Source of the DNA: an uncultured Gemmiger sp.
GTDB lineage: Bacteria > Bacillota > Clostridia > Oscillospirales > Ruminococcaceae
Length of the DNA: 64,000 nucleotides
Reading direction: 5' to 3'
Assembly: GCA_947629015.1 (NCBI GenBank)
Contig: CANRCB010000001.1
Coordinates: forward strand, 1 to 64,000
This document shows positions 1-9,844 of this stretch, piece after piece; the stretch's first letter is position 1; each line of letters opens with the position of its first letter. The translations under genes were made by a program, and so were the position numbers. The notes under the pieces are model-generated. The model was given only the letters and a program-made list of their open reading frames with translations. It searched no databases and was not told the DNA's origin.

Positions 1-536
1 TCCGACGCGATGTTCTTGGTCAGCATCTTGAGGCCGCCCTTGGCCGCCGCATAGGCGGAGACGGTCTCGCGGCCCAGTTCGCTCATCATGGAGCAGATGT
101 TGATGATCTTGCCGCCGCCCTGCTCGATCATGTCGGGGATGACGGCCTTGGCCATGATGAACGGCCCGTTGAGGTCGATATCAATGACCTGGCGGAACTG
201 CGCGGCGGTCATCTCGCACATGGGGATGCGCTTGATGATGCCGGCGTTGTTGACGAGGATGTTGATGTGGCCGACCTCGGCGGTGACCTTGGCGATAAAC
301 TCCGCCACGGCGTCCTCATTGGTGACATCGCACACATAGCCGTGCGCCTCGATGCCGGCCGCCTTGTAGGCGGCAAGGCCCTTGTCGACGAGCTCCTGCT
401 TGATGTCGTTGAAAACGATGGTGGCGCCGCAGTTCGCCATCGCGTTGGCAATGGCGAAGCCGATGCCGTAGCTCGCGCCGGTGATGAGCGCGACCTTGCC
501 GGTCAGGTCAAAGGATTTGGGTGTGCAGGCAGACAT
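1..536 (-). CDS. kduD: 2-dehydro-3-deoxy-D-gluconate 5-dehydrogenase (SDR), partial
   Basis: Short-chain dehydrogenase expected to interconvert 2,5-diketo-3-deoxygluconate and 2-keto-3-deoxygluconate with NAD(P)H in cytosolic hexuronate/pectin breakdown. The frame is not in the ORF track because it runs off the left edge; about 178 residues are visible and the C-terminus lies outside the window. Seen: the Rossmann motif TGASYGIG (residues 19-26), NNAG (96-99), a catalytic Ser in NICSMMSELGR and the YAAAK active-site pair (162-166). The start is the ATG at 536, behind GGAGG. It sits 35 nt downstream of kduI on the same strand, which supports the KduD assignment over a generic gluconate 5-dehydrogenase. 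Confidence 0.88.
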   Translation of the reverse strand, partial: MSACTPKSFDLTGKVALITGASYGIGFAIANAMANCGATIVFNDIKQELVDKGLAAYKAAGIEAHGYVCDVTNEDAVAEFIAKVTAEVGHINILVNNAGIIKRIPMCEMTAAQFRQVIDIDLNGPFIMAKAVIPDMIEQGGGKIINICSMMSELGRETVSAYAAAKGGLKMLTKNIAS

Positions 537-571
537 GGGGAAAACCTCCTTTTGGATGTATGTAAAAAATG

Positions 572-1417
572 TCAGCGCAGGTCGGTGGTGGCGATATTGT
601 CCATATCGTCAAATTCCATATTTTCGCCGCCCATGGCCCAGATAAAGGTGTAGTTGCTGGTGCCCACGCCGCTGTGGATGCTCCAGCTCGGGCTGATGAC
701 GGCGTCATAGTTGTGCATCACGATGTGGCGGGTCTGGGTGGGCTCGCCGCACATATGGAACACGGCCTGGCCCTCGGGCACCTCAAAATAGGTGTAGATC
801 TCCATGCGGCGCTCGTGCGTGTGGCTGGGCATGGTGTTCCAGTTGCTGCCGGGCTCCAGCGCCGTCATGCCCATCGACAGCTGGCAGGTCTTGAGCACGC
901 TGGGATGGATGAACTGGTTGATGGTGCGCTTGTTGCACTGCTCAAGGCTGCCCAGCGGGCGCTTGGCGGCCTCCTCGATGGTGATGAGCTTTGTCTCATA
1001 CCGGGTGTGCGCCGGGGCGCTGACCATGTAGAATTTGGCCGGGGCGGCGGGGTCGTCGCTTTTAAAGGTCACGCTTTTGGTGCCCTGGGTGATGTACAGG
1101 CAGTCCTTGTAATTCATGTGGTAGGCGGTGCCGTCGGCCGTCACGGTGCCGGCGCCGTCGCCGATGTTGAAGATGCCGATCTCGCGCCGCTCCAAAAAGA
1201 ATTTGGTGCCAAAATTCGCCCATACGTCGATGCCTTTGTCGATGGCAACCTCCTCGTTGACCGGCATACAGCCCAGGGTGACCATGCGGTCCACATGGCT
1301 GTACACGGCCACGACCTCGTCGGGCTTGTACAGCCCGGTGATGAGGAATTCGTCGCGCATCTCCTCGGTGGTATAGCGCTTGAAATCCTTCTGGTTGCAG
1401 GAATAGCGGATATCCAT
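572..1417 (-). CDS. kduI: 5-dehydro-4-deoxy-D-glucuronate isomerase
   Basis: Cytosolic zinc-dependent isomerase of the cupin fold that converts 5-keto-4-deoxyuronate (from unsaturated pectin or glycosaminoglycan oligomers) to 2,5-diketo-3-deoxygluconate, the KduD substrate. The 281-residue length is normal for the family. The hallmark metal-site stretch SHTHERRMEIYTYFE is present about two-thirds along. The ATG at 1417 is preceded by GGGAGG at good spacing. It heads a minus-strand operon with kduD. The region upstream carries a TATAAT-type -10 and two TGTACA-centred palindromes that could be operators. Confidence 0.95.
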   Translation of the reverse strand: MDIRYSCNQKDFKRYTTEEMRDEFLITGLYKPDEVVAVYSHVDRMVTLGCMPVNEEVAIDKGIDVWANFGTKFFLERREIGIFNIGDGAGTVTADGTAYHMNYKDCLYITQGTKSVTFKSDDPAAPAKFYMVSAPAHTRYETKLITIEEAAKRPLGSLEQCNKRTINQFIHPSVLKTCQLSMGMTALEPGSNWNTMPSHTHERRMEIYTYFEVPEGQAVFHMCGEPTQTRHIVMHNYDAVISPSWSIHSGVGTSNYTFIWAMGGENMEFDDMDNIATTDLR

Positions 1418-1487
1418 GGATGCAAACCTCCCTTACAAGACGGAACACGGCGTGCCCGCCGCGCCGGATGCAGAATTTACCAACCCC

Positions 1488-1558
1488 ATTATACCGCAAC
1501 AGCGCCCGCCAAAAAAAGTGTACACAAGCACAAGAATGCGCCACGTTTTTTGTACAAA
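1488..1558 (-). promoter_or_regulatory. kduI promoter region with paired TGTACA palindromes
   Basis: On the minus strand a TATAAT -10 lies at 1493-1488, about 70 nt before the kduI start; the -35 is poor (T-rich). Two short palindromes, GTGTACAC (1518-1525) and TTTGTACAAA (1549-1558), share the core TGTACA and their centres are 32 bp apart, close to three helical turns. This spacing fits a dimeric repressor acting on kduI and perhaps on the nearby ilvA promoter. The operator role is inference. Confidence 0.4.
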
Positions 1559-1580
1559 TTGGCCTAATAGTGAAAATGAT

Positions 1581-1613
1581 TCACTTGACAAGTGAGTGCT
1601 ACTCAACTATAAT
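1581..1613 (+). promoter_or_regulatory. Consensus sigma-A promoter of ilvA with -35 inside a palindrome
   Basis: TTGACA (1585-1590), a 17-bp spacer and TATAAT (1608-1613) form a perfect consensus promoter about 50 nt before the ilvA start. The -35 hexamer sits inside a perfect inverted repeat, TCACTTG-A-CAAGTGA (1581-1595), and a second imperfect repeat (GAGTGCTACTC) fills the spacer. A protein bound there would block RNA polymerase, so a repressible strong promoter is likely. Confidence 0.75.
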
Positions 1614-1663
1614 CGAAAAGTGCTGTGCGCACAGGGTGTAAATGGAACGGGAGTTGTGTTTGT

Positions 1664-2869
1664 ATGCTCACACTGGACAAGATCTACCACGCCAAATTCG
1701 TGCTCAAGCAGGTCGCCCGCAAGACGGACCTCATCGCCGCGCCGCTTCTGCACGCCGACAGCGAGCTGTACTTAAAGACCGAGAACCTGCAGGTGACCGG
1801 CAGCTTCAAGGTGCGCGGCGCCTACTACAAGATCAGCCAGCTCACGCCGGAGGAGCGCGCCAAGGGCGTCATCGCCTGTTCGGCGGGCAACCACGCGCAG
1901 GGCGTGGCGCTGGCCGCCACCCGCATGGGCATCAAGAGCGTGGTGTGCATGCCGGACGGCGCGCCCATCATGAAGGTGGAAAACACGCGGCGCCTCGGCG
2001 CCGAGGTGGAGCTGGTCAAGGGCGGCTATGACGACGCGCATGACCGCGCCGTCGAGCTGCAAGGGCAGACCGGCATGACCTTCATCCACCCCTATGACGA
2101 CGAGATGGTCATCGCGGGGCAGGGCAGCATCGGGCTGGAGATCCTGGACCAGCTGCCGGATGTCGAGGCCGTCGTCGTGCCGGTGGGCGGCGGCGGGCTC
2201 ATCGCAGGGGTGGCGTTCGCCGTCAAAAGCCTGCGGCCGGACGTCAAGGTCTACGGTGTACAGGCGGCGGGCGCGGCAAGTATGTACAACGCCCTGCACC
2301 ACCACGCCTACGAGACGCTGCCCGCCGTGGATACCTTCGCCGACGGCATCGCCGTCAAGACGCCCGGCGAGCTGACCTATGCGATGGCGGAGCAGTATGT
2401 CGACGACATCGTCACCGTCAGCGAGGACGAGATCGCCGCGGCCATCCTCACGCTGATGGAAAAGCAGAAGCTCGTGGCCGAGGGCGCGGGCGCCACGCCG
2501 GTGGCGGCGGCGCTGTTCGGCAAGCTGCCCATCGCCGGCAAAAAGACCGCGTGCCTGATCTCCGGCGGAAACATCGACGTGAACATCCTGTCCCGCGTCA
2601 TCACGCGCGGCCTCATCATGAGCGGGCGCAAGTGCAACCTGATGATCGCTTTGGAGGACAAGCCCGGCCAGCTGACGCGTGTGTCCGAGATCATCAGCGG
2701 ATGCGGGGCCAACGTCGTGAGCGTGCAGTACGACCAGGGCGACACCAACATGGCCATCACCAGCTGCTTCCTCAAGCTGGCGCTGGAGACAAAGGACGCC
2801 GCCCAGATCACCCAAATCAAAACCAGCCTGGCCCAAAACGGGTTCAAGCTGGTCAGCGAGAGAGTTTGA
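1664..2869 (+). CDS. ilvA: Threonine ammonia-lyase (threonine dehydratase)
   Basis: PLP enzyme that deaminates threonine to 2-oxobutanoate, the entry to isoleucine synthesis; IlvBNCD encoded just downstream then use that product. The protein has 401 residues from the ATG at 1664, chosen because it begins MLTLDKIYHAK and follows a purine-rich site, rather than the GTG-like extension at 1625. Seen: the PLP-lysine motif TGSFKVRGA near residue 50, the glycine-rich phosphate loop VPVGGGGLIAG, and a C-terminal ACT-like domain beginning MIALEDKPGQLTRV. The single short ACT domain is the common Firmicutes form and could be catabolic (TdcB-like); ilv proximity favours the biosynthetic role. Confidence 0.93.
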   Translation: MLTLDKIYHAKFVLKQVARKTDLIAAPLLHADSELYLKTENLQVTGSFKVRGAYYKISQLTPEERAKGVIACSAGNHAQGVALAATRMGIKSVVCMPDGAPIMKVENTRRLGAEVELVKGGYDDAHDRAVELQGQTGMTFIHPYDDEMVIAGQGSIGLEILDQLPDVEAVVVPVGGGGLIAGVAFAVKSLRPDVKVYGVQAAGAASMYNALHHHAYETLPAVDTFADGIAVKTPGELTYAMAEQYVDDIVTVSEDEIAAAILTLMEKQKLVAEGAGATPVAAALFGKLPIAGKKTACLISGGNIDVNILSRVITRGLIMSGRKCNLMIALEDKPGQLTRVSEIISGCGANVVSVQYDQGDTNMAITSCFLKLALETKDAAQITQIKTSLAQNGFKLVSERV

Positions 2870-2872
2870 TTA

Positions 2873-2993
2873 AGAGTGGAGTTTGGAGAGTGGAGAGTGG
2901 AGATGGAAGGGGAAAAACGGTGATATGTTTTTAAGATCCGTGCCGCTTTGCGGCACACCGCAACTCCACTTTCCACTTTCCACTCTTAACACT
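2873..2993. repeat. GGAGAGTGG/CCACTTTCC inverted-repeat element, copy 1
   Basis: The ilvA-DUF815 gap holds a left arm of TGGAGAGTGGAG units and a right arm of CTCCACTTTCCACTTTCC units, with a small hairpin GTGCCGCTTTGCGGCAC between them. The same composite occurs at 13821-13930 and 49449-49734. It lies between convergent genes and could fold into a long imperfect hairpin. No coding potential is credible. Confidence 0.8.
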
Positions 2994-3004
2994 CAAACGG
3001 ATAC

Positions 3005-4213
3005 TCAAACCTCCACCCCGGCGGCCAGCAATTCGATAAACTGCCGTGCCACGCGCGGGCTGCGCCCGCCGGCGCGCAGGGCGAACGCCTCGCCCCGGAG
3101 AAACAGCTGGTCGGCGGGGCGCTGCACGCCGTACTGGCGCGCCAGCTCCAGCAAAATGGCCTGATAGCGGGCCTTGTCCGGCCGCTGGAAGGTCACCGTC
3201 AGGCCAAACCGGGCCGAGAGGCTCATCAATTCCTGCCGGGTGTCCATCTCGTGGATGTCGTCCCCGCTGCGGTCGGCCAGCGTCTCCTTTACAAGGTGCC
3301 GCCGGTTGGAGGTCGCGTAGACCGCCACGTTGTGGCTGCGCCCGCCGGCGCTGCCCTCCAAAATGGCCTTGAGGGCGGCAAAGTCATCGTCGTTGGCGGT
3401 AAAACTCAGATCGTCGATGAACAGGATGAACTTGAGCGGGTTTTCCGCCAGCTGGTCCATCACGGCGGGGATCTGGTAAAGCTGGTTCTTTTTGATCTCC
3501 ACCAAACGCAGGCCCCGCGGCGCATACTCATTGGCCAGCGCCTTCACGGTGCTGGATTTGCCGGTGCCCGCGTCGCCGTACAGCAGCACGTTGTTGGCGG
3601 GCCTGCCGGCCAGCAGGGCCTCGGTGTTCTCCACCACCTTGCGGCGCTCGGCCTCGTAGCCGGGCAGGTCGGCCAGGCGCTGCGGGTCGGGGCAGTGCAC
3701 CGGCACCAGCGCGCCGTCCTCCACCGTGAACACATGGTGGCGCGCAAAGATGCCGTACCCCTTCTGCCCCACCTCGGCAAGGCGCTGCGCGTAGGCGGCG
3801 GGCAGGTCGATGGCGTCGGTGCCCCAGGCGGGCAGAAAGGCGCAGGCATCGCGGGCGGCGCCGTCCAGCCCCGCCAGGATATCCCCAAGCCGCAGCGCGC
3901 CCAGCGTTTGCAAAAACGCAAGCTCCTGCGCAAGGCAGGCATCGGCCAGCGGCCCCGCCCCGCCCGCGGCGGCCTTGCGGATGCAGGGGTTTTCGTCCTC
4001 CAGCACGGCGTCGGCAAGGGCCGCCGTCCAGCTGCCGCCGTAGGGCAGCAGGCTTGCCTCAAAGTCCGCCACCGCGGGCACAAGGCGCGCGGGCGCGGCC
4101 TCCTGCCCGCGCAGGTACAGCACCATGCGCAGGTATTGCACCGGCGCGGTTTGCAAAATGCCGCGGAACACCACAAGCCCTTCCAGCCGCAGCGCCATCT
4201 CATCCAACGTCAT
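3005..4213 (-). CDS. DUF815-family AAA+ ATPase
   Basis: Predicted cytosolic ATPase of the DUF815 type; the cellular role of this family is not known to me. The protein has 402 residues from the ATG at 4213 (MTLDEMALRL), which has AAAGGA nine bases upstream; the longer ORF start at 4417 would run into the ilvB promoter. The N-terminal half is alanine-rich and variable. The ATPase core carries Walker A GDAGTGKS, Walker B FILFIDDLSF and the family stretch ATSNRRHLVKE followed by DRSGDDIHEMD. It is transcribed divergently from ilvB, with its own TTGCAA-17-TATACT promoter, so the neighbourhood need not imply a role in amino acid synthesis. Confidence 0.88.
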   Translation of the reverse strand: MTLDEMALRLEGLVVFRGILQTAPVQYLRMVLYLRGQEAAPARLVPAVADFEASLLPYGGSWTAALADAVLEDENPCIRKAAAGGAGPLADACLAQELAFLQTLGALRLGDILAGLDGAARDACAFLPAWGTDAIDLPAAYAQRLAEVGQKGYGIFARHHVFTVEDGALVPVHCPDPQRLADLPGYEAERRKVVENTEALLAGRPANNVLLYGDAGTGKSSTVKALANEYAPRGLRLVEIKKNQLYQIPAVMDQLAENPLKFILFIDDLSFTANDDDFAALKAILEGSAGGRSHNVAVYATSNRRHLVKETLADRSGDDIHEMDTRQELMSLSARFGLTVTFQRPDKARYQAILLELARQYGVQRPADQLFLRGEAFALRAGGRSPRVARQFIELLAAGVEV

Positions 4214-4266
4214 TAAGAACATTCCTTTCGCATTTGAGCGCGCTTTTTGAACAAAAGCGCAGTTCC

Positions 4267-4295
4267 AGTATAAACGATTGTTGGCCGCGTTGCAA
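4267..4295 (-). promoter_or_regulatory. Promoter of the DUF815 ATPase gene
   Basis: Minus strand: TTGCAA (4295-4290), 17-bp spacer, TATACT (4272-4267), about 55 nt before the start codon. It lies back to back with the ilvB promoter. Confidence 0.65.
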
Positions 4296-4313
4296 GATTT
4301 TGCGCCGCGCCGG

Positions 4314-4341
4314 TTGACAAAATCCCCGCAGCGTGTATCCT
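4314..4341 (+). promoter_or_regulatory. Promoter of the ilvBNCD operon
   Basis: TTGACA (4314-4319), 16-bp spacer and TATCCT (4336-4341). The leader to the ilvB ATG is only about 60 nt, too short for a T-box or peptide attenuator, so control is probably at initiation. Confidence 0.6.
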
Positions 4342-4406
4342 GTTTAATATATGTAAGGAAAGAATGACGCTGCATCGGGCCACCCGGGAAGGAGAAACGA
4401 CACGGC

Positions 4407-6071
4407 ATGAAGCTCAACGGCTCACAGATCTTTGTCGAGGTATTGGCGGAGCAGGGGGTGGATACCCTGTTCGGCTACCCCGGCGGCGCGGTACTCAATT
4501 TGTATGATGAGCTCTACAAAAACCGCGACCGCATCCGCCATATCCTGACGGCGCATGAGCAGGGCGCCGCCCACGCGGCGGACGGCTACGCCCGCGCCAC
4601 GGGGCGCACCGGCGTGGTGCTGGCCACCAGCGGCCCCGGCGCCACCAACCTTGTCACCGGCATTGCGACCGCGTATATGGACAGCATCCCCCTCGTCGCC
4701 TTTACCGGCAACGTGGGCACCGCCCTGCTCGGCAAGGACAGCTTTCAGGAAGTGTACATCGAGGGCATCACGGTGCCCATCACCAAGCACAACTTCACCG
4801 TGCGCCGCGTCGAGGATCTGGCCGATACCATGCGCGCCGCCTTCCGCATCGCCCAGAGCGGGCGCAAGGGGCCGGTGCTCGTCGATATCCCCAAGGACGT
4901 CACCGCCAACGTGTGTGAGTTCACGCCCAAAGCGCCGGAGCTCATCCGCACCGTGACCGTCTATGATGAGGAAAAGGTTTTGAAAGCGGCCGAGCTCATC
5001 AACACGGCGCGCCGGCCCATCGTCTGCTTTGGCGGCGGCGTGCGCAGCGCCGCCGGCTGCCAGCCGCTGCGGGACCTTGTGCACAAGGGCGATATCCCCG
5101 CCACCTACACCCTGATGGGCACCGGCGTGCTGGACTATGGCGAGCCGCACAACCTCGGGATGCTGGGCATGCACGGCTGCTACGCCGCCAACAAGGCGGT
5201 GTCGGAGGCGGACCTCGTCATCGCCGCCGGTATGCGCTTCTCCGACCGCGTGGCCTTGAAGCCCGAGGCATTTGCCCCCAAGGCAAAGATCATCCAGATC
5301 GACATCGACCCCAGCGAGCTGGGCAAAAACGTCCCGGTCGATCTGAGTTTGGCGGGCGATGTCTCCTACGTACTGCAGGCCATTTTGCCGCATATCGAGC
5401 AGCGCTACCATATGCTGTGGACGGAGCAGATCGAGGCCTGGCAGAAAAACGACTACCACCCCAAGGATTCCGATACCGAGCTGCGCCCGCACCAGATCAT
5501 TGAGGAGATCTGCGAACAGTGCGGCCCCGACGCCGTGTATGTGACCGATGTCGGCCAGCACCAGATGTGGGCGGCGCAGTACCTGCACCACACCCAGAGC
5601 CGCGGCTTTATCACCAGCGGGGGCCTGGGCACCATGGGCTTTGGCTACGGCGCGGCCATCGGCGCGCAGGTGGCCCTCGGCACGGACAAGCGGGTCGTCA
5701 TGCTCACCGGCGACGGCAGCTTCCACATGAACCTCAACGAGGGGTGTACCGCCGTCAGCTACGGGCTGCCCATCATCACCGTCATCTTCAACAACCAGGT
5801 GCTGGGCATGGTGCGCCAGTGGCAGACCGCCTTTTACGGCAAACGCTATTCCTGCACAGACCCCGGGCGCAGGACGGATTTCGTCAAGCTGGCCGAGGGC
5901 TTTGGCGCCAAGGGCTACCGCTGCAATACCATCGCCGAGTTCCGCGCCGCCTTTGCCGATGCCCGCCTGCAAAAGGGCCCCAGCTGGATCGACTGCCGCA
6001 TCGCCAAGGACGAAAAGGTCCTGCCCATGATCCCCGGCGGCGGCGATATCAACGATATCATCATGGAATGA
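4407..6071 (+). CDS. ilvB: Acetolactate synthase, large (catalytic) subunit
   Basis: ThDP-dependent enzyme that condenses two pyruvates, or pyruvate and 2-oxobutanoate, giving the acetohydroxy acids of the valine/leucine/isoleucine pathway. The 554 residues match the family. Seen: the N-terminal ThDP-activation segment with GYPGGAVLNLYD and the catalytic Glu in LTAHEQGAAHAADG, a central FAD/Rossmann-like domain with FGGGV, and the C-terminal ThDP-Mg motif GDGSFHMNLNE ending in FNNQ. The ATG at 4407 is preceded by GGAAGGAG. First gene of ilvBNCD; ilvN follows after 13 nt. Confidence 0.97.
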   Translation: MKLNGSQIFVEVLAEQGVDTLFGYPGGAVLNLYDELYKNRDRIRHILTAHEQGAAHAADGYARATGRTGVVLATSGPGATNLVTGIATAYMDSIPLVAFTGNVGTALLGKDSFQEVYIEGITVPITKHNFTVRRVEDLADTMRAAFRIAQSGRKGPVLVDIPKDVTANVCEFTPKAPELIRTVTVYDEEKVLKAAELINTARRPIVCFGGGVRSAAGCQPLRDLVHKGDIPATYTLMGTGVLDYGEPHNLGMLGMHGCYAANKAVSEADLVIAAGMRFSDRVALKPEAFAPKAKIIQIDIDPSELGKNVPVDLSLAGDVSYVLQAILPHIEQRYHMLWTEQIEAWQKNDYHPKDSDTELRPHQIIEEICEQCGPDAVYVTDVGQHQMWAAQYLHHTQSRGFITSGGLGTMGFGYGAAIGAQVALGTDKRVVMLTGDGSFHMNLNEGCTAVSYGLPIITVIFNNQVLGMVRQWQTAFYGKRYSCTDPGRRTDFVKLAEGFGAKGYRCNTIAEFRAAFADARLQKGPSWIDCRIAKDEKVLPMIPGGGDINDIIME

Positions 6072-6084
6072 AGGAGGCCGCACG

Positions 6085-6711
6085 ATGGAACAAAACCAGC
6101 CAACCCCCGCCCAGCGCCGCGTCATCAGCCTGCTGGTCGAAAACCAGAACGGCGTTTTGGCCCGTGTGTCCAGCCTGTTCTGCCGCAAGGGCTTCAACAT
6201 CGACAGCCTCACCGTCTCCACCACGCGGGACCCCGCCGTCAGCCGCATCACCGTCACGCTGCGCGGCTCGCAGCGTGAGGTCGAGCAGCTGCTTTTGCAG
6301 ACCGAACGCCTGGAGGTCACCCGCCAGATCTTTGAGCTGCGGCCGGACAATTCCCTCCAGCGGGAGCTGCTGCTGCTGAAGGTTGAATGTGACGCAACCA
6401 ACCGCTCCCAGCTGTGGGAGCTGGCCAATATGTACAAGGCCAAGCTGCTGGATATGTCGCCCGACAGCATGGTCGTGGAGTTGACCGGCAAGCCGGAAAA
6501 GATCGATGCCTTCCTCACCATGTTCGAGGGGTACACCGTGCTGGAAATGTGCCGCACCGGCGTCACGGCGCTGGAGCGCGGCGGCCGCCACCCCCATATG
6601 CAAAAGCCCCCGCAGGAGGTGCGCGCCGTCCAGCTCAAGGATATCGAGCTCACGCGCCATCCCGCCAAAGGCGCGCCGGCCCGGCCGGCGGCGGACGAGG
6701 CGCAGCCCTGA
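6085..6711 (+). CDS. ilvN: Acetolactate synthase, small (regulatory) subunit
   Basis: Regulatory partner of IlvB that raises its activity and confers branched-chain amino acid feedback. 208 residues. The N-terminal ACT domain is clear (VISLLVENQNGVLARVSSLF, residues 12-31, then GFNIDSL). A C-terminal ACT-like half follows, with a basic/proline tail of about 40 residues that is longer than in short IlvN or IlvH forms. AAGGAGG lies just before the ATG. Translationally close to ilvB, with ilvC 75 nt downstream. Confidence 0.95.
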   Translation: MEQNQPTPAQRRVISLLVENQNGVLARVSSLFCRKGFNIDSLTVSTTRDPAVSRITVTLRGSQREVEQLLLQTERLEVTRQIFELRPDNSLQRELLLLKVECDATNRSQLWELANMYKAKLLDMSPDSMVVELTGKPEKIDAFLTMFEGYTVLEMCRTGVTALERGGRHPHMQKPPQEVRAVQLKDIELTRHPAKGAPARPAADEAQP

Positions 6712-7806
<1,095 letters not shown>

Positions 7807-7818
7807 ATGATGCAAAAA

Positions 7819-8014
7819 GGCTTCCCCCTCCGGGGGAAGCTGTCGCCGAAGGCGACTGATGAGGGGGAAGGGCGGCCGTTTGCGGGGGTGTTTCCCACCC
7901 TCACCCCTCATCCGGCCGCTTCGCGGCCACCTTCCCCCCTCCGGGGGGGAGGGCTGCTCCCGTCCCCTCATCCGTCTGCGCTTCGCGCAGACACCTTCCC
8001 CCGGAGGGGGAAGG
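7819..8014. repeat. Three copies of the CCTTCCCC-hairpin/GATGAGGGG repeat inside the ilv operon
   Basis: The ilvC-ilvD gap contains three copies of one intergenic repeat: 7819-7867 in one orientation, and 7904-7953 and 7964-8014 in the other. Each has a C-run/G-run hairpin (CTTCCCCCTCCGGGGGAAG), a second hairpin whose stem varies in sequence but keeps pairing (TCGCC/GGCGA, GGCCGC/GCGGCC, GTCTGCG/CGCAGAC), then GATGAGGGG. Compensating stem changes suggest selection for RNA or DNA structure. They may tune ilvD expression relative to ilvC. Further copies are at 42832 and 62079. Confidence 0.85.
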
Positions 8015-8036
8015 CAAATTGGAAGGAGTTTTTTCT

Positions 8037-9701
8037 ATGCGCAGCGACAACGTGACCAAAGGCCCCGAGCGCGCGCCCAACCGCAGCTTGTTCTACGCCC
8101 TCGGCTACACCAAAGAGGAGCTGGAGCGCCCGCTCATCGGCGTCGTGTCCGCCCACAGCGAGATCGTGCCCGGCCACATGGACCTGGACAAGCTCGCCGA
8201 GGCCGTCAAGGCCGGCGTGCGCATGGCGGGCGGCACGCCCATCCTCATCCCGGCCATCGGCGTGTGCGACGGCATCGCCATGGGCCACATCGGCATGAAA
8301 TATTCCCTCGCCAGCCGCGAGCTCATCTGTGACAGCGTCGAGACGATGGTCATGGCCCACCAGCTGGACGGCGTGGTGCTCGTGCCCAACTGTGACAAGA
8401 TCGTGCCCGGCATGGTCATGGCCGCCGTGCGCATGGATGTGCCGGCCGTGGTGTGCTCCGGCGGGCCGATGCTCGCCGGCACCTACGGCGGCGAGAGCGT
8501 CAGCCTTTCCAAAATGTTCGAGGCCGTCGGCGCCTACAAGGCCGGCCTCATCACCGACGAGCAGCTGGAGGACTGCACCTGCAACTGCTGCCCGGGCTGC
8601 GGCTCCTGCTCCGGTATGTACACCGCCAACAGCATGAACTGCCTGTGCGAGGCCATCGGCATCGCGCTGCCCGGCAACGGCACCATCCCGGCCGTCTACG
8701 CCAAGCGCCTGCAGCTGGGCAAGCAGTCCGGCATGGCCGTCATGGAGATGGTGCGCCGGGGCATCACCGCGCGCCGGATCATCAACGCGCGCAGCATCCG
8801 CAACGCCCTTACCTGCGATATGGCCCTGGGATGCTCCACCAACACCGTGCTGCACCTGCTGGCCATCGCGCACGAGGCGGGCGTGGATATTGATTTGAAA
8901 CTTTTCAACGAGATATCGGCCAAAACGCCCAACCTCTGCCACCTGGCCCCGGCCGGGCCCACCCATATGCCGGACCTGTACGCCGCCGGCGGCATCCCCG
9001 CCGTGCAGGCCGAGCTCGTCAAAAAGGGCCTGCTCGACCTCGACGTGCCCACCGTCACCGGCAAGACCCTGGGCGAGAACCTTGCCGAGCTCAAGCCCGT
9101 CAACAAAAACCCCAACGCCATCCGCCCCATCTCGGACCCCTACAGCGCCACCGGCGGTTTGCAGATCCTTTGGGGCAACATCGCGCCGGACGGCTGCGTC
9201 GTCAAGCGCAGCGCCGTCGCGCCCGAGATGCAGCGCCATGCCGGCCCCGCCCGCGTCTTTGACAGCGAGGAGGCCGCCATCGACGCCATCTACAACGGCC
9301 GCATCGTGGACGGCGACGTCGTCGTCATCCGGTACGAGGGGCCCAAGGGCGGCCCCGGTATGCGCGAGATGCTCAACCCGACGAGCGCCCTCGCCGGCAT
9401 GAACCTGGACAAGACCGTCGCCCTCATCACCGACGGCCGCTTCTCCGGCGCCTCGCGCGGGGCGGCCATCGGCCACGTCTCCCCGGAGGCCGCCGCCGGC
9501 GGGCCCATCGGCCTCATCGAAGAAGGGGACACCATCGAGATCGACATCCCCGCGGCCTCCATCCGCCTGGCCGTCAGCGATGAAGAGCTTGCCCGCCGCA
9601 AGGCCGCCTACACGCCGCCGGAGCCCAACATCAAAACCGGCTGGCTGGCGCGCTACGCCCGCATGGTCACCAGCGCCAACCTCGGCGCCGTGGTGCAGTG
9701 A
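8037..9701 (+). CDS. ilvD: Dihydroxy-acid dehydratase
   Basis: Iron-sulfur enzyme that dehydrates 2,3-dihydroxyisovalerate or 2,3-dihydroxy-3-methylvalerate to the 2-oxo acids. The protein has 554 residues from the ATG at 8037 ([14 protein letters not shown]), behind GGAAGGAG; the track start at 8019 is less likely. Cluster-ligand regions are visible: [10 protein letters not shown] and [18 protein letters not shown]. The C-terminal substrate loop GRFSGASRG is intact. Last gene of ilvBNCD, with a very strong hairpin 17 nt after the stop. Separated from ilvC by a block of hairpin repeats. Confidence 0.97.
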   Translation: MRSDNVTKGPERAPNRSLFYALGYTKEELERPLIGVVSAHSEIVPGHMDLDKLAEAVKAGVRMAGGTPILIPAIGVCDGIAMGHIGMKYSLASRELICDSVETMVMAHQLDGVVLVPNCDKIVPGMVMAAVRMDVPAVVCSGGPMLAGTYGGESVSLSKMFEAVGAYKAGLITDEQLEDCTCNCCPGCGSCSGMYTANSMNCLCEAIGIALPGNGTIPAVYAKRLQLGKQSGMAVMEMVRRGITARRIINARSIRNALTCDMALGCSTNTVLHLLAIAHEAGVDIDLKLFNEISAKTPNLCHLAPAGPTHMPDLYAAGGIPAVQAELVKKGLLDLDVPTVTGKTLGENLAELKPVNKNPNAIRPISDPYSATGGLQILWGNIAPDGCVVKRSAVAPEMQRHAGPARVFDSEEAAIDAIYNGRIVDGDVVVIRYEGPKGGPGMREMLNPTSALAGMNLDKTVALITDGRFSGASRGAAIGHVSPEAAAGGPIGLIEEGDTIEIDIPAASIRLAVSDEELARRKAAYTPPEPNIKTGWLARYARMVTSANLGAVVQ

Positions 9702-9718
9702 GCCTGCCGTTTGCCCCT

Positions 9719-9756
9719 CGCCGCCCGGCGCCCTTTGGCGCCGGGCGGCGCTTTGT
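9719..9756 (+). terminator. Terminator of the ilvBNCD operon
   Basis: Perfect 14-bp GC stem (9719-9732 with 9737-9750), loop CTTT, followed by CTTTGT. Ends the operon before the next promoter. Confidence 0.85.
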
Positions 9757-9764
9757 GCTCCAGG

Positions 9765-9794
9765 TTGACAGGGGTCTGCCCTGCACGCTATAAT
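9765..9794 (+). promoter_or_regulatory. Promoter of the methyltransferase gene
   Basis: TTGACA (9765-9770), 18-bp spacer, TATAAT (9789-9794), about 50 nt ahead of an ATG with GGACAGGAGG. The gene therefore has its own strong promoter and ribosome site even though its frame is broken. Confidence 0.7.
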
Positions 9795-9844
9795 CAAAAA
9801 AACGGGCCTGCCCGCCACGCTGCGGGTAAGGACAGGAGGAAATT

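Noticed and set aside
4345-4406. T-box or leader-peptide attenuator before ilvB
   Set aside because: The leader is only about 60 nt and has no T-box motif, no Ile/Val/Leu-rich peptide and no terminator hairpin.
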